From Harryflintia acetispora (GTDB lineage: Bacteria > Bacillota > Clostridia > Oscillospirales > Ruminococcaceae), in assembly GCA_004340125.1 (NCBI GenBank), contig SLUK01000004.1, forward strand, positions 48,772 to 112,771: a stretch of 64,000 nucleotides of DNA, given 5' to 3'. Below the pieces are notes generated by a model. The model searched no databases. It was not told the DNA's origin and saw only the letters and a list, made by a program, of their open reading frames with translations. Below are positions 1 through 15,000 of the stretch, one piece after another. Position 1 is the first letter of the stretch. Each line of letters starts with the position of its first letter. The translations under genes were made by a program, and so were the position numbers.

Positions 1-3000
1 TCCGCGCCGGACTGTGCATCCCGCTGCTCCGTGCACTGTCTATCGGACTCGATGTCCCTTGGCGCATGACCAGGACGTTGTTGCCGTTGGTCACGTCGCT
101 GGTGAAGTTGACGAAGTACTGCTTGCCGTCAGCGTCGGTGCTGAAGGCCGGGTCAGCGGCAACAGGTGCCTTGTAGCGGAACGCCCGGATGGGCAACGTC
201 TCGCTTCTGAACTGGGAAATGTTGCTGCTGTCCGGTAGGGCGACAACCTTGACGCTGTAGTCGCGCGCGGCCGTCGTCTGCGCGGTGATGTCCACCGACA
301 TGTAGCCATCACTGCCCGCAGAGGCAGGTCCGCTTACCTTTTCAGTCTTTGTATCGCCGTCCACGACGTAGCTGATTTCCACTACGTGGGAGGCCGCTGC
401 CGCAGTATTGCCGCTGGCTACGCCAGGCTTCCATCTCGCGGTGACACTCGGGAGAGTATTCGCGTTAGAGCCGTCATCGGTGATGGTGCCGTTTTGCAGA
501 GTAAAGTCAGTCGGTTTGGCGACCGGGTTGCGGGTCACCTCGACACTGGTCTGCGCCTTCTGCACGCCGTAGAGCGCGCTGTTATACGCGACAGGGGTGA
601 CATGGAATTCATAGGTCTTGGTGCCCGGCAGGTCGAGGTACTTGTTGATGTCGATGGTGATATTCTTACCCGCTGTATCGGTCCAGTCGGTCCAATCAAT
701 TGCATCCACGCTGTCAACATGGGCACTGGTCTTGATCGTATACTTGACCGCATCGTTATTCTGTTCCTTGACCACAATCTCATAGGAATGTACCCGTTTA
801 TCAGTGTTGGTGAGACTGAGGGTATAACTTTCGTCGGTATTCGTCACCAAAGCGTCCGGCTTGGGTAGCAGCACTGACTTCACCGGGTTCATAGTCAGCG
901 CGCCGGCGGTACCCTCCTGCGCCAAGGCAGTGGGATCGGAATCCACCGTCTGCTTGGTGAAGTCGCCCTTGGCGACGACCTGGAAGCCGTAGCTGTGCTC
1001 GTTCTGGTTGTCGAGGTAGCCGCTGACCGTGGTCAGGTCGAGCTCGGTCACACCGCTGGCAACTGTCACCGGATCGCCGAACTTAACGTCATCCTTATAT
1101 AGGATAACTTCGTAACTTCTCGGCGCCACAGCGCCACTCTGAGTCCAATGGGCCACCGCCCTGCCGCCGGTGATGTTCAGCGGGGTGATGTCGATGGACA
1201 GATCGATCGGGGTGGCTTCCTTAGAGAAGGAGGTCGCCGCGTTCGCGTAGGTAATGTCGGAGGTCAACTTGATAATACTCCGGCTGGTACCCGGCGCACT
1301 CTGCTTATCGCCCGACTTACGCACACCGAGGCGGAAACCGGTAGCCTCCGAGATATGCCTCGTCACATCGATCGGATAGGCCGTTGTGCTCGTGATGTTC
1401 TTTTCAACAATCTCGGCTGCCAGCGACCCGCTGGTTTCCTTGTCGACCTGGTAGGTCCATGCGCTGTCCAGATCGAAGGAAAGTTTCGCGCTGTCCTCGG
1501 AGAAGCCGAGGGTCGCGCTGGCCGGCTTGCTCAGCTGCTGAACGGCGAGCGGTTTATCGGATTTCTGCTCGACGAAGAAGATGCTCTCCGCCTTCGGGAC
1601 CGCCGTAACACTGAACTCATAGATTCCGGGCGTCTCGACGGCGATCCTGCTGCGGATGTTCTCTACCGTCGCCGCAAGGTCGGCCTTAGGCGATACCGTG
1701 AAAGTCGTTTCCGTTCCGCCGTCAACGGAGTAGGAAATCCGGTACTCCTTGAGCATGGCGGCCGCGCCGTCGTTCGGGGTACCCTCGAGCTTCATCGTCA
1801 TATTGACGGGAGACGTCACCTTGAGGTAATCGTCCGTGGAGGTGTCGCCCACCGCCGCCGAGAGCGCGAGGTTCGCCGCGGATGCCTTGTTTTCTCCGAG
1901 ATAGGTAAACGGATACTTGTAAGTCCGGTTGTCCGGCGCCTTGATCTGCACCGACGAGCGCAGCTTCGGATTGACCGGGTTGGCCGTGACGGTACAGCTG
2001 AACGCGGTATCCGCCTTCAAACCGGCCGTGCCGCTGCCGGTGATATCGAAGCGGTTCTTGTTGCCGGTAACCTGAGTAGCCGTGTAATTGGTCGGGCTGC
2101 TCGGATTGACCGTAACGTCGACCTTGTAGCTCTTCACCACCGGGTTCGCCTCGGTGTCTTCGGTGTTGGTGATGGCGAGATAAGCCTTATTGTTGGCCAT
2201 ATCCGGCTCGTCCTTCGCGGTGAAGGTATTCAGCGGACCGCTCATCACGGTCGGGCTGACCTCCTCGTCGGAGGCGAGGTAATGCTCGTCGGGATTGCCG
2301 TCCACCACCAGCTGCATGGCGCGGGAAACGCCCACGCAGTAGTGGTTGGTCACAGCCGGGTCGACCCAGCTGTCAATCGGTTCGTCATTGGACGAAACCA
2401 ACTGGCTGGACCCGGCAACCAGCTCACCCTTGCGGTCTTGCTGGGTACCCTTATAAACATTCAGGTTATACTGTGTCCCGGCCGGTACGTTCGCCGGCAG
2501 GGTCCAAGTCGCGTTGACCACACCATTCTGCCTTTCAGCATCTGTCTGCGCCTCGGTGCGGATCTTGACGTCAGTCAGGGCCGGCCATTTCTTGAGCTTA
2601 AAGCTGGTGCTCGCCGATGCTGAGGGCAGCATGATGGTACCGCTGTCCGAAACGGGCCTCTGGCCGCGGGCGAAGACAGAAACGGTGTTGTCCACCGCGG
2701 TATCCACGCCGGCGTCCATCTGCTTGAGCTGTTCGGTGATCGACCGGGTTACCTTCACATCGGAGATCTTGTTGACCAAAACCGGATTGATGGCAGGCTT
2801 TGAGAAGGCGATCTTATAACCGCCGTTGCCCGTCACGCCGGCCCACTCGAGGGACAGGTCGGTGTTCGTCCACTTCTGCTCCAGATTCTGCGGAGCCGCC
2901 AGGCGGGTGACGTACTGCTCAACCACCGCCGAAGAGGTGTGGCTGGCATCGCTGCCGACCAATACAAGCTGGGCGGTGATGACATACTCGCCCGGATCGC

Positions 3001-6000
3001 TCATAGCGGTGAGCTGGTAAGCGGTCGTTTCGCCCGCATTTGCACCCACGGTCACGGTGCCGAGTGTATTGCCGGAGCCCTCCGAGCTGCCCGGGGTGTA
3101 ATCCGCCTTGTTATAAACCTTGAGCTCGAGCTGGGCGCTGCGCCCCTCCTGCTCCGGCCAAGTCGCCTTGGCGGTCGGGATCGTCGCATTGTTGTCCGGG
3201 TCAAAGTTCACGACAATGGTCGGTGCCTCAAACGGCGTAATGTCCTGGGTATAGTCCACATCCGCCGTGCCCTCATAGGTCGCGTTGACCGCCGCGTTCT
3301 TCGGCGTCGCGCTCACCTTCAAGGTATACGGCGCCGACATACCGTCGCCCGCCGCCTGGCGCAGGATTCTGGCGATGTCGATCGAGATGTTACCGTTATC
3401 CGGCACCTCGACCGGCTGAGTGGTATAGCTCTTGCCCGCATCAGAATCGGTCAGCTCAACGGTGTAGCTCGCCGCGCGCCGGTCGGGGGTAAAGACCAGG
3501 TTAATGCCGTTGTCGGTCTTGATGTTCGCCTCGGTCAGCACCGGCTTGACGAGTCTACCGCCGTCCACCTGCCCGGTGGTTTTTTCGTCCGAATCGAGCA
3601 GGAACTGCGCGAAGCTGCCGACATAGGAAACCGCCGCGCGGTAGTTCTCCCTCGTCGCCGACTCCTGATCAATCGCCGGGCTGGTCTGGCCGAAGGTGTA
3701 GGACGCGCCGCCGGTCTCGGTGTCAAACTGGCTGCTCGCTCCGAGGACGTCGGTGATCTTCAGCTTTTCGCCGGAGGGCGCGTAGACCCTCATCTGGTAC
3801 TTCGGCGTATAGCCGGTATGGCCGGCCAGCGAGATCGGATCGGACCAACTGATCTTGGCCTTGCTCTCACTCGCCAGGGAGGTGATGTCGAAGCTGGCCG
3901 TACTGGGCGCATCGAGCTTCTGGATCGCTTGGGTCCTGGTAGCAGAATTGTCCGAAGTCAGGGTCGCACCGCTCTGGGTACTCTTATTCCCCACCGCCGC
4001 CGCGCTGGCCGTATAGGTCCCGGCGCCGTTGGCCCGGATGGTCTCCTCACTCAGCTCGAACTTCACATTGCCTTCGGTATCCGCATTCTTCTCGGACATA
4101 CCGATCGTCGCGTTCTTAAAGCTCAGATTTACTTTATACTTCTGAACGCGCTCGCCGCTGAAGTTGATGGTAATGGTCTTTCTGCCGTCGTCGCCCACGA
4201 AACAGGGGTCGGCCGGCGTCGGCGCCGCCAGACGAGTGACCTTGAAGACGCTGCTCAGCGCAGACGAATAGTAGCTGAGATCGCCTTCCTGAGCCAAGGC
4301 GCGCACCGTGATCGAGTAGTCGCCCGCGGTCTTGGTCAGATCGGTGATGTCGGCCGAGTAACTGCCGTCGGCATTCTTCACCGTCTCGACCTTCTGGCCG
4401 CCGAGCCGCACCTCGTAGCCGCCGAACTTGCCCGCCGCAATCGCTTCATTGACAACCGTGCCGTTGGCGATCCGCAGGGTGGATCTGCTCTCGTAGAGGT
4501 TGGCTTCCTCGGTGTGTAGCGAGAGATTAGGTACATCAAGCTGCTTGATCGAGGGATCGGCGCTCAGATCATAGTAGACATCGGTCGAATCATTCGCCGC
4601 GTTGATCAGCGGGTTGTAGGGATTGGCAATCACATTGATCGTAAACTGGGTGACCGGAGCCGCGGCCGGGCCTGCGACGCCTTCGCCCAAGGTGGGGTTG
4701 ACATGGGAGTAGATGATATCGGTGATATCGACTCCCACATCCGGATCAACGGTCCTCACCGTCACGCTGTCCAACACCTCGACGAAATTGCGCTTATAAA
4801 TTTTGACCGTATAGCTTTCCACCTGCTTGGGATCCAAGGGCTTACTGCTGTCGGTGGACATCTCGGTCGGGAACTTGACCATGACTCTGCCGGTATCGGG
4901 GTCGAGCGCGGTTACAATATCATTGGGTGCAAACTGTTTAAACTTACCGCTGCGCACCGGGGTCAGGGTCGAAGCTTCCTGATAGGCCGAGCCGAGAATC
5001 CACTCCGCCTTCGTTGCACCTTCGGTTTCGGGCAGATCGTCCGCCACCCGGATATAGAAGGTGTTGTCGCGCTGCACCTCGCCAGGCTTAATCCAGCTGC
5101 TTACGTCGAACGAGGTAACCGGCCGGTTTTCGCCATCCTTGGCGTTAATTGTACCAGTCTCCGTCGACTCGGAGATGTCCTTTTTAACGAACTTGTATTC
5201 GTACTTCAGCGCTTTGTTGTTTCCGGTCCAGGTCGCGTTGACCGCAGTCTGCCCCTCGGCATAGCTGGTGTCGATCTTTACGTTCGGAATGACCGGAGCC
5301 TTATAAATATCCTGCTGGGCTCTCTCACTGTCCAGGGAATTGAGGATCACCCAATTCTCCGGGTTTGCGGAACTGCCCGTGCTCGGGCTGCCCAGCGCAC
5401 GTACAGTGGCCAGGTACCGGGTGGTCACGCCTTCAACCGCATTTGCAACCATGTCAGAGGTGATATCGATCTTGCCGCCGCCGGTTGCGGTCTCGTCGAC
5501 CACGGCGTTGGCCGCACCCGTATAGGTCACGATCGCCTGGTACTTCTGCCCGGCCTCGCCGGTATACTTAAGGGAAATCTTGCGGCCGCTGGAGCCGGAA
5601 ACCGCCTCATATTCGGGCGCAGCGGGCTGAGCCAGCCGCCGGATGTTGACAATCGCCACATCCGAATCGCTGACTATGGCCTTATTCGAGATCGCCTGAA
5701 CCTTGAGCCGGTAGTCGCCGCCGGCCTGATCCTGCGCAATGTTGAGCTTGATCGAAATTTCCCCTCCGGCAACCGCTTCCAGGCTGCCGGTGTAAGGATT
5801 GGCTACCTGCGTGCCATCGGTTCCGTCTGCGTTGACGTTGTACAGCTCGACCTTATAGCGGTCGAAGCCTTCCTCCAACGTGGCGGGAACGGTCCAGCTC
5901 GCCGTGACGGTCGCGTGGCTGTCGGAAGCGAGCCCCTCCACCGTGACGCCGGGCGTGTTGAGCTTGCCCATCTCATAGGTGAGCGAGGCAACATCTGAAT

Positions 6001-9000
6001 CGGTATTCAGGTGGGTGTTGCGCGCGATCGACTTGAGGGTGACATTGTAGGTATATGCCTGATCCGTCTTAACCGCGCCTAAGAACACCATCGGCGGCGC
6101 TGTGCAGGTCACATCGGGAAGCGCTTCTTCGTTGCGCCTGATCGTGCCGTCGTACCGCGCGGCGCGATCGTCGGTGGTGAAGCCGGAAATTGAAAGATCG
6201 TCGCTTTCAGGCGTTGCCGAGCCGCCGGACGGGGTCTTGAGCTTGCCGGAGACCGCCTGCTGCTTGGTGGGCTCGGTGTTGTCCACGCTCTTGCCCGGGT
6301 TTTCAGGCGCGAGCATGCCCTGGTTGCCCTTCGCGGCGAGGTCTTCCTCGATGGTGACCTCGACGGTGTAGGTCATGGTTTCAGTGGGATTGACCACACG
6401 GTTAGGCTCCGTTCCGCCGGTGCCCTTCCCGCTGACGTCCTTGGTCTGGGCATTGGCCACGTTATAACTCGTGGTTCCAGCCAGCGTCCCGGCGGTACCC
6501 TCGCCGACATAGTTGTAACGGGTCACAACATAGTCGACATGGTCATAGCCGGCCGGGCCGGTCCAGCCCGCGACAATCGCGGTGTTGAGATTTTTCCGCG
6601 AATCCACCTCCACGTTGGTGGGCGCCTCGAAGCGTCCCAGCACGTAAGGCCTCGTGGTTACAACGGACTCCACGGAAGGCAGATAGGTCTTATTGTTGGT
6701 GTGATTGACCGCACGGACCGTAGCGGTGTAGCTGCCTACGCCGCCGGCCTTGATCTTATCGGTGACATCCAGGCTGTAGGCGCCGCCGCCAAGGCTCTGG
6801 ATGCCCGTCTTAATGGTCTGGGAGGTAGCGCTTTCGCCCGTCCCCTCGGTGAGGGTGACAACGAAATCCTGCTCGGTCAGGCCGGGCAGATTATCGCCAT
6901 AGCCGTTCGAGAAGCCGAGGGTAATCTTCGTCTTGGTCGAAGTGAACGAGACGTTCTCCGGCCTCTTGTAACGGCTGATCTTCGCGGTGCCCGGGTCGGA
7001 ATCGACCTCGGTCAGGCTGTCCGGATCGGCCAGCGCGACCACGCTGACTTGATATTCGCCTGCGTTTTTCAGCGCGTCGGTCACGTCACAGGTGTACTTG
7101 GGCGGATCGCTGCCATCGCTCTCGATGACATAGTCCACGCCGGCCACAGTATTCTCCCCGAGCTTGACGCTCAGCCTATAGTCGGCGGGCGTGGTCCCGG
7201 AAATACCGGTCCAGGAAGCGGTAGTCGTCCGATCAATCCCCTGAAGAGGATCGGTTGTGAGGGTGACGGTGGGCTTCGCCCGCTTGGCCACGCTGATGGT
7301 GGTGTTGCCGCTGCTGATTCTGCTCTCATTGGAAGAGGCGTTGAGCAGGCTGTTATAAGGCTCGGCGGTGATCAGCACGGTATACTGCTCGCTGGTTTGG
7401 CCCGGGTTCGCCGCGAACTGGGCTTTCAGGTCTCCCATGACCGCTTCCGTCACATCGTAGCCCGCGCCGTCCGAGGCCCCCAGGGTGAGCGGCCCGACGA
7501 GAGTCTGGGCAGAGCTGTTCTGGATGGTCACGCTGTAGCCCTGGATATTGGCGAGCACTCTGTTATCGGTAACCGGCGAGAAGGTGAGCAGGACCTCATT
7601 TGCATCGCCCCGCGCCAGCTTGACGCTCGAGGGGGCGACCTGCGGCAGCTTGCCGCCGTAGACCTTCCCGGTGCCGGAGACCGGGGCGGTGCTCAACGGG
7701 ATAAACCCACGGCTCAAATCCTCCTGCGCGGTGACCCGTGCCGTGTACGGGCTCAGGGTGGCGCGCGCCTGGTCGATCGCCTGATCTTCCAGGATCCAGG
7801 TGCCGCCGGTGGCCTTTTCATAGGTGACGGTCACTTCGGTGTCACGCAGCACCTCGACCTTGTAGGGCGCCGGGGCCGGCAGCCCGCCGTCGGCCGGGGT
7901 ATAGGCCCATTTCGCCTCGGTGATGTTCTCGGTGGTGGGAGGCGCGTTGATGGTTGGCAGCGGATCGCTCTCCACCTTGGTCTTATAGATTTCCACTTCC
8001 GGGCTGCTCTCGGACCAGGCCGAGCTCAGGTAGCCGTAGCTTACGCTGTCGCCCTCGGCGCGCACCGCGACGGCATATACACCGCTCGCGATCGCGCTCT
8101 TGCGCAGCGTCGGGGTGACGTCGGCGCTCGTCTGCGCCTTTGCCACAGAGATCGTCTCGCCCGCCACGTCCACATAGCTGGCACCGTCCTTCTCTTGCAG
8201 CTTGACGGTGTAGCCGCTGTTTTCACGGCTGCCGTCAACCCAGCTCCAGGAGGCCTTAATCTGATTGTCAGCCCCGCTGGCGCCCGCGGCCGGCAGCGTG
8301 AAGCTCAGGCTACCCGGCGCCGCAAGACGCGCGGTGGAAGCAGATCCCATATCCGAATCGGATTTGAGCAGGCCGGTGCCGTCCGTCACCTGAATCTTGG
8401 CCGTGACCTCGACGGTGTAGCTGCCCGGCTGGGCAGTGAGGGCGCTCAGATCGACGTACCGCTTGTCGCCGTCGGTCAGAACCGAACCAGACAGGTCGGT
8501 GGATACTTCGGCGCCGCCGCTGTTATCCTGATACTTCAGCGTCACGGTGTAGCCGTCAATGTCGGCCACCTCCGCCGTGGGCGGGGTCCACTCGGCGCGC
8601 ACCTGGGTCTGGCCGTCGCCCGAGGCCGTGATCTTGACCTGCGGTGTGGACAGCTTCTGGATCACCATCGGGACGCTCTTGGTCGCCGGCGAGGAATCCG
8701 CGCTCAGGCTGGTATTGCCGGACACGCTGGTGATGGTGATCTGATAGCTCTGGCTGAAATTGATGTTGTTCTTCAGGTGGTCATAGACTTCCTTGAGCTC
8801 CACCTCGCCGGACGCGCCGGCGGCCAAGGTCTTGGTCGCCGAGGCGATCTGGGTGCCACCCGCCTTGACCACTACCTTGTATTCCTTGATGTTCCCGGAG
8901 AGGTTGCCGCTTGCCACAGCCTGGAAGGTGACCCTCATGCTCGGCTCGCCGCCGTCGTTCATAAAGGGCTCCATCCCTATACTGTCGGCGCTCACCGACG

Positions 9001-12000
9001 GCAGGATACCGCCGTAGACAAAGACGCTGTCGTCAGTCGGGACATAGTTCTTGTCGGCGATCACGCCGCGGCTCAGGTCATCCTGCGCCTTGACGCGGAT
9101 CGAGTACTTGGTCGGCACGGACTCGCGGGTCTCCTTGACCACTTCGCTCAGGTCGCTGCTGGTGCCGACGGTGAAGCCGCTGGTCAGCGGATTGATACCG
9201 CGCCAGAGCTTCATGTCATACTTGGGCGTATAGTCCGCCCCGTCCATGATGAAGGTCTGGACATCCCATCTGCCGAAGACCTGGTTATCCGCAGTGTCGA
9301 AGCGCACGTTCTGCACCGGGCCCAGCTTATAGACCTGATACACCTCGCCGGTCTGGACCGCGGGCGCGCTGGAAAGGGTCTTCGTCCCGTCGCCGACCGC
9401 CTGCACGGTGGCCGAATACTTGCCGCTGGTCGCCTGCGCCTCATCGCGCAGGTCCTCGGTCAGGGCCTGGTACTCCACATTTCCGGCCACGGTATAGGTC
9501 AGCGCGGAAAGATAGCTGCCGTCCTTTGCAATCTGCACGCGGTAGTTTTCTGCCGCCACAGTGGTGTTGGTGTCGGTCCAGTAGGCGCCGATGGCGCTCT
9601 TGTCCGCCTGGTAGCCGACGCCGATCCCGGTGGGCTGGCTTAGGCGGGTGGTCGATACCGGCAGGGAAACGTTCGGATCGAAGCTGTCTGTCTTGTCCGC
9701 GCTCGGGATCACCTTGACCGTGTAGGTGTAGGTGCCCGCCGCCGTGATGTCCTCGAGTTCGTCCGCCGCCGTGATCGGCAGGTCGTAGACGACCTTTCCG
9801 GGCTCGGTGGGGACGGTCTTCAGCGCGGTACCGGTGGCCGAATCGCCTCTGTAGACCTCGAAGCTCCCGGCATCGACCGAGACGCCCGAGACCTTCAGGT
9901 AGGTGGTGGCGTCATGGTCGCCCGCCTCGCCGTCGGTGTAGATGCTCAGCACCGGGCGGTCGAGCTTTTCCACGCCGACCTGGGTCTTGACGCCGACCGG
10001 CACCGACTTGGTGTTGAGTCCGGCGTTGACCGGGTTGGCCACCACGCTCACCGTATAGTTCGCCTGCGAATCGATGCCCGCATGCGGCACAAACACCGTT
10101 GTGAGGGATGCGTCGAGAGTCTCGCCGCTGGCAGGGTATTCGAGGGTGATCTGGTCGGTGCTGCCCTCTTTCACGAGGGTAATGGTATAGGAGGCGACGT
10201 TCTGTGCAAATTTCGGTTCGACCGACGTCATGGTCTCAAACTTGACGCCGTTGACGCCGCCCTGCTTGACGAGCTGGATGTCGCCCTCTCCGATGCTTGA
10301 GAGCGTGCCCGCATAGACCGGCGAGGATTCGCCGATCGTATAGGCTCCGCCGATCACGCCGTTCGCGTAGTCGGCCTTGGCCTCGACGCGCAGCTTATAC
10401 TCCACCGGCGTGGCGGCAGACTTGTCAAACGAGCCGTCGGCAAAGTTGCGCTTCCCAGTCTCAGCCTGGTCGCCCACGGTGCCGCCTTGCAGCGTCCCGG
10501 CCTTGATGAGGCCCGCCTTGTAGGCGATGGAGCCATCCGTCGTCTTCCACAGGCCGAGCACCGTCTTCTCCGCCTTCTTAGTGACGAAGTCGAACTCCAG
10601 GTCGGACGGGGCTTCGGCGAGCTTGATCGCCGAAACATCGGTGCGGTTGCCGGACCAGGCCGAGTTGAGGGTGGCCTTTCCGGCGTTCATCTGCGCATCG
10701 GACATATCGCCCAGCGCGCGCAGCTTGACAAAGTAGTTGCCGCTGTGCTTCAGGTTCCCCTCGAGCAGCGCGGTGATAGAGACGCGCTCGCCGCTGGCGA
10801 CCGAGGTCTGGCAGGTATCGCCGCTGGCATAGCGCAGCGGCTCTTCGCTGCCGCCCTTGTTCTCCCAAATCTGGACGCTGTACTCCTTCACCGCCTCGGT
10901 CAGCGCGCTCCACTGCGCGAAGATGCCGTCGGCCGTGCGGTCGATCGTCGAACCGCCCGCAGGGGCGCTTGGCGACGCCAGGCGGGTGATGGTATTACTG
11001 CCCTCGTTTGAATCCAGCTTATCCGCATCCGAATCGGCAGCGATCGCCTTGACGGTCACCTTGTAGGCACCCGCAACCGCGGTGTCGCCCAGGTCGAATT
11101 TGACCTCGGCCGTGGAGGCGGGCAGGCTCACGGGCGTCCCGTCGTTGACTGTCACGGTATAACCGGCGTTGCCCGGCACCGAGCTCCACTTGGCCCAGAC
11201 CTTGGACTGGGTGCCATTCGCGTCGGCAGTGCCGTCGCTTTCGGTCGCCTCGAAGGTGATGACCGGGGTGGCCAGCTGGGCCGCCTTGAGGGTGATGTCG
11301 CTGTGCGCGCCCATCGGCTCGCTGTTTACGCTCATCGCATCGTTGGCGGTGACGGTGGTCACCGTGACCTTGTAGGTGTTGTCGTCGCGGTTCATATGCC
11401 CCGCGGTGGTCATGTCGCGGTAGATCTCCGGCAGCTCGACGGTAAAGTACCCGTCGCCGCCCACGGCGGTGCCCGCCGGGATGGTCTTGACCACCTGGGT
11501 CTCGGCCCCGTCCGCAATGGCCGCGCCGTCGGCGCGCTCGACCACCAGACGGTATTCCTTGATGTTGCCGGCCAGCTTATTGCTGTCGGCGACCGGGGTA
11601 AACTTGGCCTGCACGCTCTTGCCGCTCGCGGCGTTGAGGTAGAGCTCCATGCCTATGCTGTTCTGGGCGACCTGCGGCAGCGTGCCGGTATAGACGGCCG
11701 CCGGGGTGCTCGGGGTGGGCGCTCCCGTCGCGATCAGCGCGGCCCCGTCGGTGAACTTATCCTTCATCCCGACCGCGGCCTCGTAGGAGACCGGGGTGTT
11801 GGAAGAAGTGTCTCGCGTGGTCTTGGTGAGCGCCTCGAGGTTCACCGACTTCTTAGTCTTATCGAGGGTGGTGAGCGCCGCGGCCAGGTCGGTGTTGTCC
11901 GCGCTTATGGCCGTGCCGTTCTTCTTGATCTGGATGTCATAGTCCACATCCTGGCCGGTCGGCGCATTGTCCTTCCAGGTCAGGTAGACCTCATCGTTGT

Positions 12001-15000
12001 CGTCGCCATCCTTCACGCCGGTGCTGTAGTCCAGCTTGACGTCGGTGGCAGCGGTCAGCTTGTAAACCTGATAGGTCCCGCTCTGGGTTACCGCGTCCGA
12101 GGTCAGGGTGCTGGTACCGTCGCCGATCGCCTGCACCTTGACGTAGTACCGCCCGTCGGTGAAGGAGGTTTCGGTCTTGAAATCGTTGTAGAGGCTCTGG
12201 AACATCTCGGTCCCGGTGGTATACGGACCGTAGTCCTTCACCTTCGTATCGGGCGAAGAGCGGTAGAGCTCCATCTTGTACGTGCCGGTCAGCCCCGCGT
12301 TCGGATCGCCCCAGCTCGCGCCGATGGTCGCCTTGTCGGCATAATAGCCGAACTTGGGCGAAACGGGCTGCCCGAGGCGGGAGAGCGGGTACTGCTCCGA
12401 CTCGTTTTCAATGTAGCTATCGAGCGCATCGGCCTTCGGGTAGGCCTTGACGGTATAGTTGGCCGTCACGCCGGCAGCCGGAATATCCTTCGCCGCCAAT
12501 TCGATCGGGGACGAAGCGTACGACGCCTCGAGCGCCGCCACGATGCTGCGTCCGTCTTTAAAGATTTCAAAGCTCCCGGTGTGCTCGTCGAGCCCGGAAA
12601 CGGTGATCTGCACCTCGGAGTTCGGGTCGTCCGGCGTCACCGCCGCAATCGAGATGGTGGGCTGCGCCACCTTCTGCTTGGTGATCTCCAGGTTTTTCAC
12701 CGAGGTTTTCGAACCGGCGTTGAGCATGGTGTTGGCCGGGTTGGCCGTGATCTCCACCGTGTATTTGACGTTGTCCTCAAGCGCCGGCAGCTCCACAAAC
12801 GGGTTGGCGCCGGACGGCTTGTAGCCTGTCAGCTCGATCGGTGTCTTCCCGGTGGCGGTAATCTTAATGTCATAGGAAGCGATGTTCTTTTCGAGCTTGC
12901 TGCTGTAAAGGGTATTCTGCTCAACCGGCTGGAAAGTCAGCCCGCGCTTGGCGCTGCGGCTTTCGAGCTTGACGGTGCTGGTATCGACCTTCGGAAGCGC
13001 ACCTGCCCAGACCTGGTGAGTTCCGATCTCAACAGATCCATTTTCATAGGCAAAGATGCCGTTCGCCAGATCGTCCAGGCTCTTGACCATCAGCTTGTAG
13101 TCAATCAGCTCGCTGCCGGCATTCTTAAAGTCCGTATCTTCAAACGGCTGCTTATAGTCGTTGACCTTGCCCTTGAAGCTCTGGTTGATCCCCTTTTCGA
13201 CCAGGCCGGCCTGATAGGGCGGATGGTAATCGGGCTTTCCGGTGACGGAGATGGCGCTGTCCGCCGTCCAGGTACCGGTGACCACGTTTTCGGTGGTCTT
13301 ATCGCCCACAAAGTTGAGCGTAAGGTCGGTGGGCTGCGCCACGAACTGGATGGTCTTGTTACTGCCCGTGTTCCAATCCGAGGTCAGGGTCGACTTGTTC
13401 TCAGCATCGCCGCTCGCGCGCGCCTTGAGGAAGTAGTCGCCCGTTTCGCCGAAGCCGCGCAGGGTCGCGGTGACGTCCTTGCGCAGGTCGCTGCCGCTCG
13501 ACACCGCGCCGGCACCGTCAAGGACGGTATCGAGCGATACGTCGCCCGTCGGGGTCCACTTCCAGAAGGCCAGCTCGTAGCCCTTTTCATTCGAGCCGCT
13601 GGGCAGCGCGGCCCATTTTGCGTCGATCTTCGGGTCGGCGTCGCTTTCGGCGGGCAGCTCGATCGAAACGCTGGCGGGAGCCGCCAGACGGGTCACCGTG
13701 CCGGTGCTCGCGTCGGAATCGAGCAGCAGCTCGCTTTCGGAGGTCTGGACCTTGGGCGCGAGGGTCTTCACCGTGATGGTGTAGCCGCCCGCCGCCTTGG
13801 TGTCGCCCATCGAAACCTCGTTTACATCGGCCGCCAGCTCCTGCTCGGAGCCGCTGCCGATCTGATAGCTGTAGCCCGCGTTGAGCAGGACGTTCTGCCA
13901 GGTCGCCTTGACCACCGACTGATCGTCCGCGTCCGCGTCCGAGCCGGCCGCCGTAAAGGTGATGGTCGGAGCCGGCAGCTTCTTCACTGTCAGATGGCTC
14001 GCCTGCGTCGGGCTAAAGCTGTTGTCCGCGCTCAGGCAATGGTTGTTGGACTGGGTGGTGACCGTGATGGTGTACTCCTGCTGCGCGCCGAGGTTCCCCT
14101 CCGCGATCAGGTCGGCGTACACATCGCCGCAGTCGAGCACCACATCGCCCTGGGCGTTTTTGAGCTCATCTGCCCGCTCCTTGGTGAGGGTGATCTTCTG
14201 CAGCTCGGTCCCGCCCTTCTTGATGAGGACCTCATAGCCGAGGATGTTCTCCAGCAGTTCTCCGCTGGCCGCCGGCTTAAAGGATGCGCGCACCGTACCG
14301 GAGCCGTCATCACGGAGGGCCGGGCGCAGCGTCACACCGCTGACTGCCGGCAGCTTGCCGGAGTAGACCTTATCCGGATTCGCCGCAAAGACGTAATCCT
14401 TCTGTGCGAAGACGCCCTTTTCGAGGTTGTCCTTCGCCTTGACCTTAAAGGTATAGGGCACCGTGCCCGGATTCGCCTTATCCGCGAACTCGTGGCTCAG
14501 GTCGATCCCGCTCGTGCCGATGGTGGCCTGGCTCGAGAGGGCGACCTCGGTATTGGTATTTTGATAGAGCACCACGTCGAACTGCGGGGTATACCCGGGG
14601 ACCGATACGCCCAGCGCGTTCCAGCGGCCGAATACCTGCTCGTCCCCCGTGCCGGTCCTGGTCGCCGCAAAGCGCACGTTTGCCATCACGGGCAAGCGGG
14701 TCGCCGCAAAGGGGCCGACTGGGCCGGTCACGGCCGAATCGAGCACCGAACCGTCGGCGCTCTGGCCGATCCCCTGGATCCTGACGTAGTAATCCGCGCT
14801 CACGGCATGCTCGCGCAGCCAGGCGGTGACATCCTGGAAGCAGGCGCCGCCCGCCGCGATGTCGGCCTGGGAATAGGTAAAGGTGGTCCTAAGCTCGGCC
14901 CCCTCATACAGGCCGATCTGATACTGGAAGCTGCCCTGCGGCAGGGCGGTATCCTCGCTCGTGAAGGCGGCGCCGATCCTCTCGTCGCTGCCGACCTTGC